Source: Euglena gracilis (lineage: Eukaryota > Euglenida > Euglenophyceae > Euglenales). From it: DNA of 64,000 bases. A program made the position numbers and the translations under genes. Below the pieces are notes generated by a model. The model made no database searches. It worked only from the letters and a program-made list of their open reading frames with translations, and was not told the DNA's origin. The stretch is from positions 65,550,257-65,614,256 of the forward strand of contig CP154956.1 in NCBI GenBank assembly GCA_039621445.1, read 5' to 3'. The stretch's first letter is position 1. Each line of letters opens with the position of its first letter. This document shows positions 31,216-43,235 of the stretch, one piece after another.

Positions 31216-32155
31216 TGGCTTGGGTTCCGGCAGGGTGAGTCCCGGGGCACGGATCCGGCGAGGGGGGGTGCGTGGGTGGGCTCATCCCCCACGGAGACCC
31301 TGGGAAGCTCCGTAGGTGCTTGGAATGGGTTGGGGTACATTTTTTAGTGTTCCCGGCGGCGGAGTGGAGGGGGGTGCCTCCTGCCATGCCTCTGGGGGTC
31401 TGCGGAGCCGCTTAGGTGGGCCCTCGCAGGGGGGGAAATTGAGGGGGGACAGAGGGGGGGGGCGGAAAAGCCTGGGTGCTAGGGGTTTTCAGGGGTGCTT
31501 CCCACCCTTATAGCCACTTAGCCCAGCCAAACCCAGCAGGTACCTTTGAAATTGCCTTGGGGCGCTCCTGGTAGGCCAATTCCTGGAGGTTTTATTTGAT
31601 CTCCTTGAAGGTAATTTCTCCTTCGGCAGTTTCCTTTGGTTTCTTTGAAATCTTTGTATTTGATTGAATTGAACAATTGACTTTGAACAATTGAATTACA
31701 ATGCACAAATCAGATTGATTCCATGGAAACATGGGAGCCTGAGGAATGCAAATACAAAAAGGGGGTGGTCAGGTGGTAGCGGAGCGTTCCGCTACTTTGT
31801 GGCCGCATGCGCTCTGGCTACCGCCGCCCACACTCGTCTGCGCAGTCCTCGCCGCCCGCCAAGCGAGCAGCGCCTGTGTCGTCGTCTACGCAGCAACGTG
31901 CCACCGCGACGCCTCCAGCCTGGCAGCGGCGAGAGCGAGCACTGCGCCTGTCCGCACCGCAGCGACCGCAACCCACACCCACAACCCCAGGGCCACCAAG
32001 CCGGACGACGCTGCCCCGCCATCAGCAGCGCCGTCAGCGGCAGCACGCTCCGCACCCGCAGCAACCAGCGCCGTGTTCCCTCCGCAGAGCGGACCGTCTC
32101 CCGGGCGGCACCGAAGCCGGCCGCATCGTCACCACCAACCTCATCGCCGAAGAGG

Positions 32156-32714
32156 TGGGCACTGGACTTGTTCTCCGGAACGGGTTCGGTGAAGCGGGCG
32201 CTGGAGAAGCTCGGCTACTCCGTCGTCTCAGTGAACGCCGACCCACGGTGGAAGGTGGACAAGACGGTGGACGTGCGGCCCTGCGGTACTGGGACCACTT
32301 CGAGCTGGTTGCCGCCTCGCCGCCGTGCACCGAGTACTCCACTGCGATGAAGACCAGGAGGCGGCGGCTGCGGAATGCCGCCTTCCTGGTCCGCAAGACG
32401 AAGGAGATAATCGCCAAAACCTGCGGCCGTCCCGGTGGTGGCTGGAGAATCCCCGCGACGGGAAACTCCGCCACCGCAAGGTCGTCAGGGACGTGCAGTA
32501 TGTCGACGTTGACTACTTTGTGTTCGAGGCGTGGGGCTACCGCTTCTGGATCGCGGACTCCATGGCCCCCACACAGAACATCGTGTGCGACGGCCAATGC
32601 GAGAACATCGTGGAGGATCAAGATCGACGGCGACATCACCGACGGCAGCTGGGTGGGGCATCCCGGCAGCGCAGCACCCAAGATCTGTGCGAGCTTACGT
32701 CACAAACCCGCTGA
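32156..32714 (+). pseudogene. Ty3-DNMT element: cytosine-5 DNA methyltransferase domain
   Basis: In order: WALDLFSGTGSVKRALEKLG (motif I, AdoMet binding), VSVNADPRWK with VDV (motif II region), WDHFELVAASPPCTEYSTA (motif IV with the Pro-Cys nucleophile), RRRLRNAAFLVRKTKEII, RWWLENPRDGKLRHR (motif VI ENP in place of ENV), VDVDYFVFEAWGYR, CENIVEDQDRRRHHRRQLGG (motif X-like). This is the C5-methyltransferase architecture known from retrotransposon-borne DNMTs of algae and dinoflagellates. Two frameshifts (about 32,270 and 32,430) break it. It lies upstream of RT in pol. A role in methylating element copies or escaping silencing is inference. Confidence 0.85.
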
Positions 32715-32949
32715 GCAGCCGTGCCGTCCAGCCCTCCACCGCCATCGCCGCGTCACCCGCACCAATGTCCGCCACCACACCGCCAACCCGGACGGTCCTG
32801 CCCCTGCCATCAGCAGCGCTGTCCCGGGCTCCGCGCCGACAGTCACCGTCATGCACCCGCTAAGCAACGTGCACCCCCCCCAGAGGCCCACAACGATGCA
32901 CCTACCGAGTCCGTCACCACCGCCGCCGACGAGCCCCACACTCCGCGGA

Positions 32950-34300
32950 AGGTCCACAAGGTCACTGTCCGTCCGTGGCAGTACCGCCCAAGCCGGCCCT
33001 TCCAGGTGGGCCGCATGGAGAGGCTGGGCGGCAGCTACCAGCTGATGCTGGATGTGGTCATGGAGGTCGACGGCCGATCATGGTGGAGCTACACCTTGCC
33101 CTTGATGGAGGAGATCGTGGCGGAGCAGGCGAAGTGTAACGTCTTCAGCACCAACGACTTGCGAGACGCGTTCCACCAGGTGGCCTTAACGGAGGAGAGC
33201 CGACCGGTGACGAACGTCCAGCTGCCGTGGGCTGTGGCAGTGGCGTGTGGTCCCGCAGGGGATCAACGCCGGGACTGCCCTCCTGCAGCAGGACATCGAC
33301 GCCACCTGCGCGGCGGTGAAGGCACACTCCCGCCCGTACTTCGACGACATCATCGTCAGTACGCGGCAGGGAGTGGAGGAGACGGACGAGGAGTTCTACC
33401 AGAAGCACGCCCGAGACGTCCGTGAGACGTTGCTGGCATTGGAAAAAGACAGATGGATCAGCGACAGCCGCAAGGTCAAGCTCTTCATGAGACAAGTCCA
33501 GTTCGTGGGGCATGTCCTGGGGCACGGCAGGAGGGCGCCTGCCCCAGGCAAACTGTCGGCGGTACAGCACTGGCAGCCGCCGCCGACGGTCAGCAGTCTC
33601 CGCGTCGGCGTCTGCAATTACTATGCGGGCTACGTGAGACTGTACGCGGAGCTGGCGGCGCCGTTGCAGGAGAAGCTGAAGTTGCCGACGGAGCTGACCA
33701 AGGCAGGATCCAAGCACCCAGTGGTGTGGCCGGAGCAAGAGAAGGAGGCGTTCGACAAGCTGAATAAGGCCCTCGTCGCCGACCTGGAGCTGTACCACAT
33801 CGATCCAGCCAAGTCGTTCGTCCTGCGCACCCGACGCGTCGGAGTACGTCATCGGAGCGGTGCTGGAGCAGTTCCCGAAGATAGACGGCGTGCCGCGGGT
33901 GGAGGACCTGCGTCCGGGGGCCTCCGTCCCGGTGGCTTTCATGTCCCGGAAGCTCACCGAGGGGCGGCGCCTTCGGTGGGACGTCCGGGACAAGGAGACG
34001 TATGCCGTGGTGGCCGCCCTCGACAAGTGGGCGGGTTTCCTGCTGGGCAACGAGACCGTCGTGATGACCACCACCGCAGCCTCGAGTCGTGGTACAAGGA
34101 GGTACGTCGCCGGTGTGGGCACGCAGTTGAGGCGGGCCCGGTGGCATGCGAAGCTCAACGAGTTCCGCATCACCATGGTGCACGTCCCCGGCGAGACCAA
34201 CGTGGTGGGCGACGCCATTTCCCGGTGGGCCTACCCGGCCTCACAAAGCTGGCGGGACGCGACAGCTCGTGGCACGGCACCGAGGCCGACACGAAGGAGA
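32950..34300 (+). pseudogene. Ty3-DNMT element: reverse transcriptase and RNase H
   Basis: RT: RSWWSYTLPLMEEIV, FSTNDLRDAFHQVAL (motif A, catalytic Asp), PQGINAGTALLQQDI (motif B), RPYFDDIIVST (YxDD), QFVGHVLG (motif D/E region) and a connection domain (LYAELAAPLQEKL). RNase H in the next frame: SEYVIGAVLEQF, KETYAVVAALDKW, MVHVPGETNVVGDAISRW. The N-terminal finger motifs are missing or decayed. Frame changes at about 33,235 and 33,835. The 32,715-32,950 stretch is a Pro/Ala/Thr-rich linker; no DTG protease was found. Confidence 0.85.
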
Positions 34301-34581
34301 TGAAGGCCCACATCCTGGAGGAGAAGCAGCGCGAGAAGTCCACCCCGAAGGCGGTGCACACCGAGGATGAGGAGACCAAGGCGGAGCAGGTGGAGAGGTC
34401 AACCCTGAAGGAGATGAGAGAGCTGGCCGTCATCCATCTGAGCCTGCTCCAGTCGTTCGCCGCGGTCACGTCAGCGTCCCACATCGCCTTCACCACCCGC
34501 AGCCGCCTCGACACACAGCGCAACGCTCGAGACGCCCCAGCAGACGCCCCGCACGGTACGTGATCCGAGCACCTACGCGAG

Positions 34582-35877
34582 ATGCACCCGTCAGCCTCGT
34601 CTCCCGCGGCCGCAGCATTCCCACCGTCGGCATCGTCTGCGGCAGTCCAACCGTCTGCGTCGTGCATCGCACCTCCGGCGTCAGCACCATCGTCCAACGC
34701 GCAATCGCCAGGCCCATCACCAGCACCGCAGTCCACCGCACCGCACTCGATTGCCCCGTCCGCAGCGCCCACAGCCGGTGTATCCTCACCGGTCATGCCC
34801 GTCCCATCGTCTGCAGTCGGTGTGCCGTCACCGGCCGCGTCAGTCCCGTCTGCAGCGCCCGCAGCTGGTGTGCCATCAACCGCTGATCCCGTGCACCCGC
34901 AGTCTGACATGGACATCAACGTCTTCAACATGGACTGGAGCAAGGCGTACACGGTGTGCCCGGCCTGGAAGCCCGTCTGTGGCCAGGCCCACAACGGCCC
35001 GGGCTGGCCCAGCGGGTTCCAGCTGGTGGATGGACGACTCGTATCGGCGGGGAGGTGGTGTGTGCCGAGCGGGCTGCTGGCGGAGCTGCTGAGGGAGCAG
35101 CACTCGGTCTCCGGCCACATTGGCGGGGACCGACTGGTGGGTGAGACCGAGCGCACCTACGTCTTCGCGGACCGGATGGAGGCGGAGAAGGAGGCCAGCG
35201 GGCTGCAGCAGACGTGCCCGGTGTGCCAGGCCACCGAACACCCACACCAGCCGCTGCGGCTAAAGGTCTGCACGACGCCCGTCCTGCCGCAGGTCACGGC
35301 GTCGGTGTCCATCGACCTCTTCGTGATGCCGGAGGTGGACTTCGAGGGGCAGCTGTACAACGTGTTCGCCGCCTGCGTCGACCGCCACAGTCGGTGGGTC
35401 GTGGCCACGGCCCACCACGCGCGGCCTTACCGCCGTCACGTGGCCAAGGCGATGTACCGAGGGCGGTGGTCGCCACACGGGCTGCCTGCAATGATCACCA
35501 GCGATCGCGGGCCGCTCTCCGCCGGTGCGTGGTGGCGCAGCATGTGCGGCCTCCACGGGATCCGCCACGCCTACGCCCAGGCGTACCACCACCACGCGGC
35601 GAACGGGAGGGCGGAGTCCCTCGGTGCGCATCTGCAAAAGCGGATCCAGAGCGCGAAGGCCGAGGCCCCGATCACCTGGGTGGAGTCCCTGCCCAGGGCA
35701 GTGCAGAAGCTTAACGACTCCAGGGCGCAGCACGGCCTGAGCCCGTATGAGGTGCAGTAGGGACGGCATCGGTGGACTGGTGGCGTACCGTGCAAAGCCC
35801 CGGTCATGGTGGAGGACGCCGTGTCATTCTTCGAGAGGCAGAAGGCCGTGGATCAGAAGTTCGCCGACGTCCTCAAC
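34582..35877 (+). CDS. Ty3-DNMT element: DDE integrase (5' part, interrupted by LINE)
   Basis: After a Pro/Ser/Ala-rich lead, the zinc domain shows EQHSVSGHIGG (H-x4-H) and CPVCQ. The core shows SIDLFVMPE (Asp), MITSDRGPLSAG (Asp) and HHHAANGRAESLG (Glu), so the DDE triad is complete. A TAG at 35,758-35,760 follows SPYEVQ, after which the same frame continues GRHRWTGGV until the LINE insertion at 35,878. The lost C-terminal part has its counterpart at 55,447-56,765. Confidence 0.9.
35562..35877 (+). repeat. 316-bp direct repeat, left copy (flank of LINE)
   Basis: Matches 55,447-55,762 over exactly 316 bp without indels, 17 differences by eye (about 95% identity). It ends exactly where the LINE begins. 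Confidence 0.85.
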
Positions 35878-36121
35878 TGTGTGGAAGCTGCCCCTGCAGC
35901 TTTCTTCGCTCAGAGCCCCCCCACTTGATGACCTTCCCCCTAGACTCCACCGCCACGCTCCACGGGTCGGCGATCGAGGATATTACCGCCCTTGTCGTCT
36001 TCCTCCCCCTGGCGCCCGCCCCGCCTACCCGGTGGTCTCTCAGCCGGAGGGCCCGAAACCGGCGGCAGCACGCACTGCACAGAAATCCCCCGGCTGAGCA
36101 GCGGCGACACCCTCGCGGCGG

Positions 36122-38297
36122 ATGTCAGCCGGAGCTCAACCAGCGCAGCTTCAGGAGTTACAGGAGGCGAGGACGCTGCGCGCTGCGGGATGGACGATAC
36201 CGGCTTCGGTTGAGGACACGTCCCTCGTGCGGGTGTATGACACCCGCCTGTCGGTGGACTGGTTGCGCGACGTGGACGCGGAGGTACGGCTCATCGACGA
36301 CCCGGACACGGTCGTGGTGGTAGGGGGCGATTTTTCCTCCCAGGCAGACATCTCTGATGCGTCAGCGCTCGCACCGGCGGTACCGCGGAGGTGGCGCCAG
36401 CGCCCCTCCCACATCATCATCCCGCCGCGGGAGCACCTCGGCGTCTGGATCCAGCGGCTGCGCAGTCAACTCGATTTGGAGGTCCCTTCCACCGTGTACA
36501 GCATAGCCGCGGTTGTGGACCGGGAGAGCTGCCCCAAGGAGCTCAGCGCCATGGCCCTGCGTCGGCTCCTTCACGCGGCTGGCCCGCTCACCGGCGGGTA
36601 TCCGTGGAGGCGGTGGCGGTAGCTGAGCGGCCACCCCTCTTGCGCGTGCCCGCCTCTGAACGTCGGCTGCCCCCGGAGGAGTAGGAGAGGGCTTTCCTTG
36701 CCCGCAACAAGGTCCTCATGCTGCTGCATGTCCGGCGCATGCGTAAGGCCATTCCGGCCACGGCAGATGCTCTGGCGCCAACGGGAAGGTGGATCCACGC
36801 CTCGTTGCCGGATCCGGAGCCCAACCACCTCGAGCTCCTCCGGGTGGCATATGAGCTGCCCCCGGCGACGCGGCAACGCAATGCAGAGCGGGAGCTGCGG
36901 CGCGCGCTGTCGAAGGTGGCGGTGCGGTGGGGGTGGTCTGGTCCCGCACACCAGCTGCAGGGCATCCAGCCCACCCATGGCGGAGTGCTGGCCCTGCTGG
37001 CCGTACCGCGGACGGAGGCGCTGCGCTGGCTGAAGGGAAGCGGCTGTGGAGGCCTCTTCGTGAGACCATTCTGGACCCGCGATACGAGCCCTTCACTTGA
37101 GCGGCAGCAGTTCAATCTGTTTTACCTCAAGAACAGGCGTGCGGAGGCTGCACGGTTGTGCGATGCCCTCCACGACCTGCAAGGGGTGGTGGGCCTGCTG
37201 CCGGCCGAGAAGGACATCGCCGTGCGCATCAGTGCGACCTCGGGAGCGCCGGCGGATGAGGTGCAGGCCCGCGTCCGGGTTGCCCTCCAAGATCCCCAGG
37301 CGGCAGTACGACAACAAGTGCAAGGTGCGGTGTGGTGGGGGCTGGGGACGCTGTCCGACGCCGACCTCTTCCGCGTGCGGGACCTCATCGCCCTGACGGG
37401 TCTGTCCCCGCTGCGCGACGAAGTGCGATTCGGTGGGGCGGGGCAGTTTCGGCGCGTCGCCTTCTTCCAAGCCACGGGGCGGCACACACGCTCCTCTCTT
37501 GATGACGGTGGCTGGGGCCGTTCTACGTGCTCCGCCGTGCTGACTCGCACCGATCCCTCTCCCCGCCGGCAGCCCGCGTCATCGGCATCCCCCCCCCCTC
37601 CGCCGCCTCCCGCCCACCACCCAGAGACCTTCCCGCCTCCGCGACATGGGGCGGCCCGCGGTTTAACTCGTCTGCCCCCGCAGCTAGTGCCACAGCTTCA
37701 GCCCGCCCGCCGCCGTCCTCAATCCTTCCGCAGCCAGCCCTCCCGCCCGCAGCGCCGGCCGCCCTCGTCTCCCGCGCCACAGCACGCGCCGCTGGGCGCC
37801 GGCACCCCGCCCCCCTTCCGCAGCAGCCCAGCCCCCGTGGATTCTCGGCTTCTCCCGCCCCGACCGCTTCTGCCCCCGGCATCGCGGACTTGGTCGCTGA
37901 GCTGCGCAGTATGCGGCAGGCCCTTGACCGGCAGGCGGTGGAACTCGCAGAACTCCGCCGGGAAAATGCCGAGCTCCGTCGCCAGCTTGCGGCCTCCCGC
38001 CCTGCCCCGCGCGTCAATCTCTTCCAGAATCAACCTTACGCGTCCCCGAGCCCCGCCCCTGCCCACCTGCCGGACGAGACCCTCCGGAGCCAAGACGAGC
38101 GCATCGCCGCCGCGTTGCATGTCCCGGAGCCCACGGCTGCCGCGCGCCCCGCCACCCCACCCACGGACGGCGTCATGCGGGTGGGTGACAGCGATGCTCG
38201 AGGCCGTGCCCGCGACATCGGCGAGGTCACCCCCGAGAAGCCGGCCGCGAAGAAGCCCCTGCGCGCCGGCTCGGTGGATGGCAGCCGCCATGTCTAG
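36122..38297 (+). CDS. LINE ORF1 (nucleic-acid-binding protein, broken)
   Basis: Starts MSAGAQPAQLQELQ at 36,122; 166 residues, then a stop at 36,622 and frame changes near 36,680 and 37,530. The middle (36,718-37,520) contains an alpha/beta region (RRALSKVAVRWGW; GVLALLAVPRTEALRWL; LFVRPFW). The C-terminal part (37,527-38,297) is Pro/Ala-rich with one coiled coil (IADLVAELRSMRQ...LRRENAELRRQL near 37,880-37,990). Its stop TAG overlaps the ORF2 start, supporting the ORF1 assignment. No zinc knuckle seen. 35,878-36,121 would be the LINE 5' untranslated region. Confidence 0.6.
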
Positions 38298-41200
38298 CAT
38301 GGCAACGTTGGGGGCTCTTGGCCCCACCGGAGGAGACCAGGCTACCGTCCTGCGGATCGAGACCTTGAATATGTCCCATTGGACGCCTGCAAAGGTGTCC
38401 GCCGTCGCCGCCCTCACGTTCGACATCCTCGCCGTCCAAGAAACCCATCTGGCGGCCGTCCTCGTGGAGCGCGCACACACCACCGTCCGGCACCTCGACC
38501 TGCACCTCCATCATGGCCGCCCTGCTCCCCCCGCTGGCGCACTCCGAGCATGGTCGCTCCGTCGGCGTCGGCTTCCTATGCCGCCGGGGCCTCCCCGTAT
38601 CCCACGTCGTCCCCCAATTCCCCGCGTGGTGCCGCCTTTCTCTGATGCGCCGCCTCCATGCCGTCTCCCTGGCCCCCCGCCCGGACCTCCCCCGCGGCCT
38701 CCTTCTGCTATCCGTCTATGCCCCCCTGGACCGGCAATCCGCGGAACGCGCCGCATTCGACCTGAACTTCGAGGAGCTGTCCCACTCGGTAGACATGCAG
38801 GTCCCCACTCTCCTTCTCGGCGACTGGAACGGCTCTGCCCTCCCGTCGCGCGACTATTGCAGCCGCTCCGGCCGCCAACGCCCGCCCTACCCCCTCCTCT
38901 CACACCTGACGGGTCCCGGCGCCCCGTGGTCCGACGTCCACGCCACCCTGCTGCCGGAGCCCTTGCCCGTGACCTTCCGCTCGTCCCTCTCCTCCGGAGC
39001 CGTCGCCGCGTCCCGCATCGACCTGATCCTGGCGAACCCCGCCGCCCTCCCCCTGGTCCGCTCCGCGACGGTCGACGAGGACTTCCGCGACGGAGGGCAT
39101 TCCCCAGCCTTTGTCTCCATCACCCTCTCATCCGGCCGCATCGACTGGTGCCCCCCGCTGCGGCGCCCTCCCCCCCTCCTCCATGGCCCCTCCGCCGACC
39201 TCGCCTCCTTCGAGCTGTGGTCCGACCTGCTGCGCCGATGGACCTCCTCTCCGGAAGCCGCCGCCCTGTCCCCGTCCTCAGCACACTCCCTGGAGTGCCT
39301 CTCCCGCGCCTTGCACGCCACTCTGAACCGCCTGGTGGCCCTCGCCGGCGGTTGGTCTACCCGATCCTCCGTCCGCCGGCCCGCCTATGACTACCCGAAG
39401 GTGCTCCAGCTCCGCAGCGCCCTATCCCTGCTCCATCGCCTGGAGATGCTCACCTCCGCCCCTGCGCACCCCGGTCCCTGGCCGTTCACCTGGTGCCGAA
39501 TCCTCGACTCCTTCGATCACTGCGGAATACGTCTGCCCCACACCTCCGTGTCGCTCCTGCGCTGCGCCATCGCCTCCGAAGCAGCTTCCTGCCGCTCGTC
39601 CCTGGATCGCGAACTCCACGCCCTCCGCCGTGCGCGAAACTCCCGATGGCAAGCCGCGCTACCACGCCTATGGCACGAACGCCCAGCCGCCGTCTTCCGG
39701 TGGCTCAAGGCGGAGTCCATCCCCTTCGGCTCCCGCCCCGTCCTCGACGCCTCCGGCCATCAATGCCTCTCACGCCACGACGTGGACGCCGCGGTGCGGG
39801 CCTTCTGGGTGGACGAGGTCCTGCGTCAGCACGCGAATCAGTGCCCCACGGAAAGATGGACGGCCTTCGTCTCCCCGGAGTTCGGCCCGCACATCCCCTC
39901 CGCATCATGTCCATCGGCGTCCTGGTCCGAAGACCGCGTCCGGGCTGCCCTGAAGAGCATGCGCGACGCTGCGGCCCCCGGCATGAACGGCGTGCCCCTC
40001 GCCACATGCCATGCCATGCCGCCGGTGTGGTTCGCTGCCATCGCGCGCCTGCTCAACCTCGTGGAGCAGGAGCGGCGTTGGCCGCCGGAGTGGCTCAACG
40101 CCTACGTCGCCATGATCCCGAAGTCCTCTGGCGGCTCCCGCCCCCAGGATCAACGCCCCATCACCGTGCTGGAGGTGGTGTACCGCGTGTGGTCGAAGGA
40201 CACCATCTCGCTGTGGGTCACCGTGCTCCAACAGTTCTTCCTCAGTGACACCGTCTTCGGCTTCCGCTCCCAGCGCAGCACCCTTCACGCTGCCCAAGTC
40301 GACTCCGACCTCATCCATTCTGACGCCGCGGAGAACTCCGAGCTGTTGCTCGCCTCCTTCGACGTGGTGAAGTTCTTCGACTCCCTCCCATGGTGGGCAG
40401 TCTTTGGTACCTTGCGCCACGCAGAAATCCCGGCGGCCACCGTCGACTGCTTCGAGGCCTTCTACGGCTCCCTGTGTTGCCGCTTCCGCTACGGCAGCGT
40501 CAACGCAGCATCGTGATCCGCCACCAATGGGCTCGCCCAAGGGTGCCCCGCCAGCCCAGACCTGCTCAACATCCTCTTCGAAGCGTTCCACCGGGGGGCG
40601 GCCTCCTCCGGTTGTGGCCTCTCCGTCGCCGGTATCCACGTCGCGTCCCTCAGCTTCGCCGTTGACCTCGTCCTCGTCGGGCGGATTGCGGCCGCCATCT
40701 CCACCCTGGTGGATGGCTATCTCCGCTGGTGCTCCCTCCTCGGCGTGCGGATCACCAATTTGCAGCTGTGGTCCTCCCTGGGCTCGGGTCACACCGTCAC
40801 CGTCGGCTTCTCCACCTTCTGCTCCGCCCCCGGGTTCCGCTTCGTCGGCATCGAACTCGGCCTCCCCGAGCCTTCCGCCTCCCGGACCCACTTCGGCCCC
40901 CGCATCCGCAACGCCCTCGCCGCCACCAGCGGCCTCCGCTCCCTGCCTCTGCCCGCCGCCGTCTGCTGCACTCTGTGGCGGACCGCCGTGCTGCCGAAGG
41001 CTGTGTACGGCTGTCAGCTCCGCCGTGTGCTGCCCTCCGACCTCGCCCCGCTATCCGCCACCGGCAAGTCGTTGTTCCACAAACCGCCGCTCGAGCTCAA
41101 CCTCTGGCGAAGTCCGGACATCGCCATGGGCCTCCCCCTGGGCGCTTCCGCCGTCCGCGCTCCAATCGCCGAGGCCCGCCCCCTGCAGCTCCGTTGGCTG

Positions 41201-42725
41201 CAACTCCTGGCCAACTCCCCAACCCTCGTCGGCACCATCCACCGCGCCGTGGCCTGCCCCGCTTCAGAATGGCATGAGCCCTCCCCCGCCCTACAGTCCG
41301 CCCTCACCGCCCTAGGCTGGACGATCCGGCGCAACCCCGCCTCCGCCCTCGCCGCCGCCTGGCCTTCCCTCGCCCCCGAGTGCTCTTTCCCCGGAGAGAT
41401 CTCCCTCGCCCCCGCTGATGGCTTCCCCCTCCCGGAGGCGGCCTTCACCGACGGCTCCCTCGGCCCCCAAGGTTGTGCAGGGGTCTGGTGCCCCGACACC
41501 GCGACGTCCATCCTCCTCACCGTCCCCTCCCCGCGCAGCAGTACACACTGCGAGCTCGCCGCCCTGGGGTCCGCCCTCTCCCTCTGCCCTCCCGAGGTGT
41601 TCACCGACTGGCTGTGCTCTCTCCAGCTGCTCCGTTGTTAGGGCATGCGCCCGCTGTCCGCCGTCCTCCGCTGCCCGGACCGCTTCGATGTCCGCCACGT
41701 CCTCGCCCTCGCCCGCTCCTGCTCCTCCCCGTCGGCCCTCCGTAAAGTGAAGGCGCACGACGACGCGGCCATCGCCGCCGGCCACCCCCTGGCCTTGGGC
41801 AACGATTCGGCCGACTCCTTGGCGAAGCGGGCAGCTCACTCCCCAGACCTCCCCTCCTGGGCACCCCCTGCGGCTTGCCGAGATGCGGTCGACCTCCTCG
41901 ACGCCCTGAGCTCCCCGGTCCTGGACATCGAACAGCACTTCCCCCTGGCGTGGTGGGACCGCCAGCGCCAGAATTGGGGGCCCCCCGGCTCCCGGCCGCG
42001 CCTCGAACCTCTCTTTCCCCCAGACGTGGCCTTCGACTGGTCGGTCTCCACCATCATCTTCGCCCGACCCTCCCTCCGCTCCAACGCCTTCCACCACCCT
42101 GTGGCCCCCGCCGTCATCAAGTGGGTAGCCCGCGTGCGCTCGGGCTGCCTCGCCACCCAGGCTCGGCGAGTGCGGTGCGGCTTCGCCACGGACTCCGCCT
42201 GCCCATGTTGCGGTGTGGAGGAGGAGGACGACCTCCACCTGCTGGCTGGCTGTCTGGCCACCGGTTCCGCGGACTGGTCGGTCGCCATCCCCGAGACTTG
42301 GCTGTACGCCGCCCGCCGCTGCGACCTCTCCATCCCCCCTCCGCCAGCCCCCTGGACCTCGCAGCACCACCTGCCCCTCACCGCCGCGCTCATCTCGACG
42401 TCCGCCCTCGCTCACCACCCGACACCCGCCGCCAATGCCCTCCGCTTCCTTCGCCGCCTGCATCTGGCCCTGGCCGAGCGCCTCACCGAGCTGCTGAGCC
42501 GCCGCTACGCCCTCCTGCTGTCCCCAGACCACCTGTCCGGAGCCCCGCCCGCGTCCTCGTCATCCTCAGCCCCCCCCCGCGCCTCCGCTGCCCCTGCCCG
42601 GTGCCGCCGGAACGCCAGCTGACGGTCCACGACCTCCGTCGATTGGAGATCGCTCGCCGCACAATGGCAGCCCCCCTACCCGCCCCTGATCCGATCCCGC
42701 CGCATGGGGAGGCCCGGCGTCTCTG
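38290..42725 (+). pseudogene. LINE ORF2: endonuclease, RT, RNase H, zinc finger
   Basis: Start ATG at 38,290 overlaps the ORF1 stop (ATGTCTAG). APE-type endonuclease: LRIETLNMSHW, LAVQETHL, LLLGDWNG, ASRIDLILA and GGHSPAFV, with a frameshift near 38,510. RT: MIPKSSGGSRPQDQRPITV, LLASFDVVKFFDSLPWW (motif A) and NGLAQGCPASPDLLNILF (motif B). The catalytic box is FAVD instead of FADD (40,655-40,666). RNase H: AFTDGSLG, HCELAALGSAL, NDSADSLAKRAA. Zinc finger CPCC-x8-H-x4-C near 42,199-42,262. In-frame stops at 40,514 and 41,639. A LINE of the I/R1-like RNase-H-bearing type. The coding sequence resumes at 54,257. Confidence 0.88.
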
Positions 42726-43021
42726 TGTGTACCAGGCGTATGCTCTCTGCCCTTCCGATAAGGAAGTAGGCATGAGAGCAGATCCTGTTAGGATCTTCTC
42801 ACTCCCCCTTTCTCTCTCCACAGGTGGTATTCTTTTATATTATTATTTTGCCTTTCTTCCTCGGACTTATTACAGTCCGTTATCCTTTCCCTGTCTGCTC
42901 CCTGTGCTTTGCTTCGGGAAGTGGGAAAAGGGTTTTTTGTTACTCTGATTTTCCTGACCCAACTAGGTCCACACCAAGGCGAAAGCGAGGCTTTGGGGAA
43001 AAGGGGAATCAGACGTACACT
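42726..43021 (+). repeat. 5' LTR of chromovirus element C
   Basis: 296 bp, TGTGTACCAGGCG... to ...GACGTACACT. Differs from the 3' LTR (53,961-54,256) at 3 positions by eye. The 5-bp CTCTG precedes it (42,721-42,725) and follows the 3' LTR (54,257-54,261). Confidence 0.92.
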
Positions 43022-43044
43022 TGGTAGCATATTGGTTCGATCCT
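43022..43044 (+). other. Primer binding site of element C
   Basis: TGGTAGCATATTGG then TTCGATCC, immediately after the LTR: complement of an initiator tRNA-Met-like 3' end. Confidence 0.7.
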
Positions 43045-43235
43045 ACGCTGACTGGCAGCGGAGAGCCCCTGTACCGTTATTACACGGTCGTGGCGTCAGC
43101 TCCCGGCTTCTAGTCAACGTCTAAACAGACGAGCAGGCTCCGGAAGGCTCTGTACGGTATTACCCGTTACAGCCCCGCTGGTGCCAGCACAACTGCTTAT
43201 TTTTGTGGGTTTTTGTTGTTTTTGCCATCAGAAAG

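Larger units (their letters stand above)
30640..31690 (-). mobile_element. Putative dimeric SINE insertion between gag and pol
   Basis: This stretch separates the Ty3-DNMT gag from pol. It has no coding domain and includes two tRNA-like units in tandem with G-rich spacers. Ends are not defined; no target duplication was found by eye. Confidence 0.4.

Noticed and set aside
39387-40248. Additional plus-strand proteins overlapping LINE ORF2
   Set aside because: GC-rich shadow frames; the real frame carries RT motifs.
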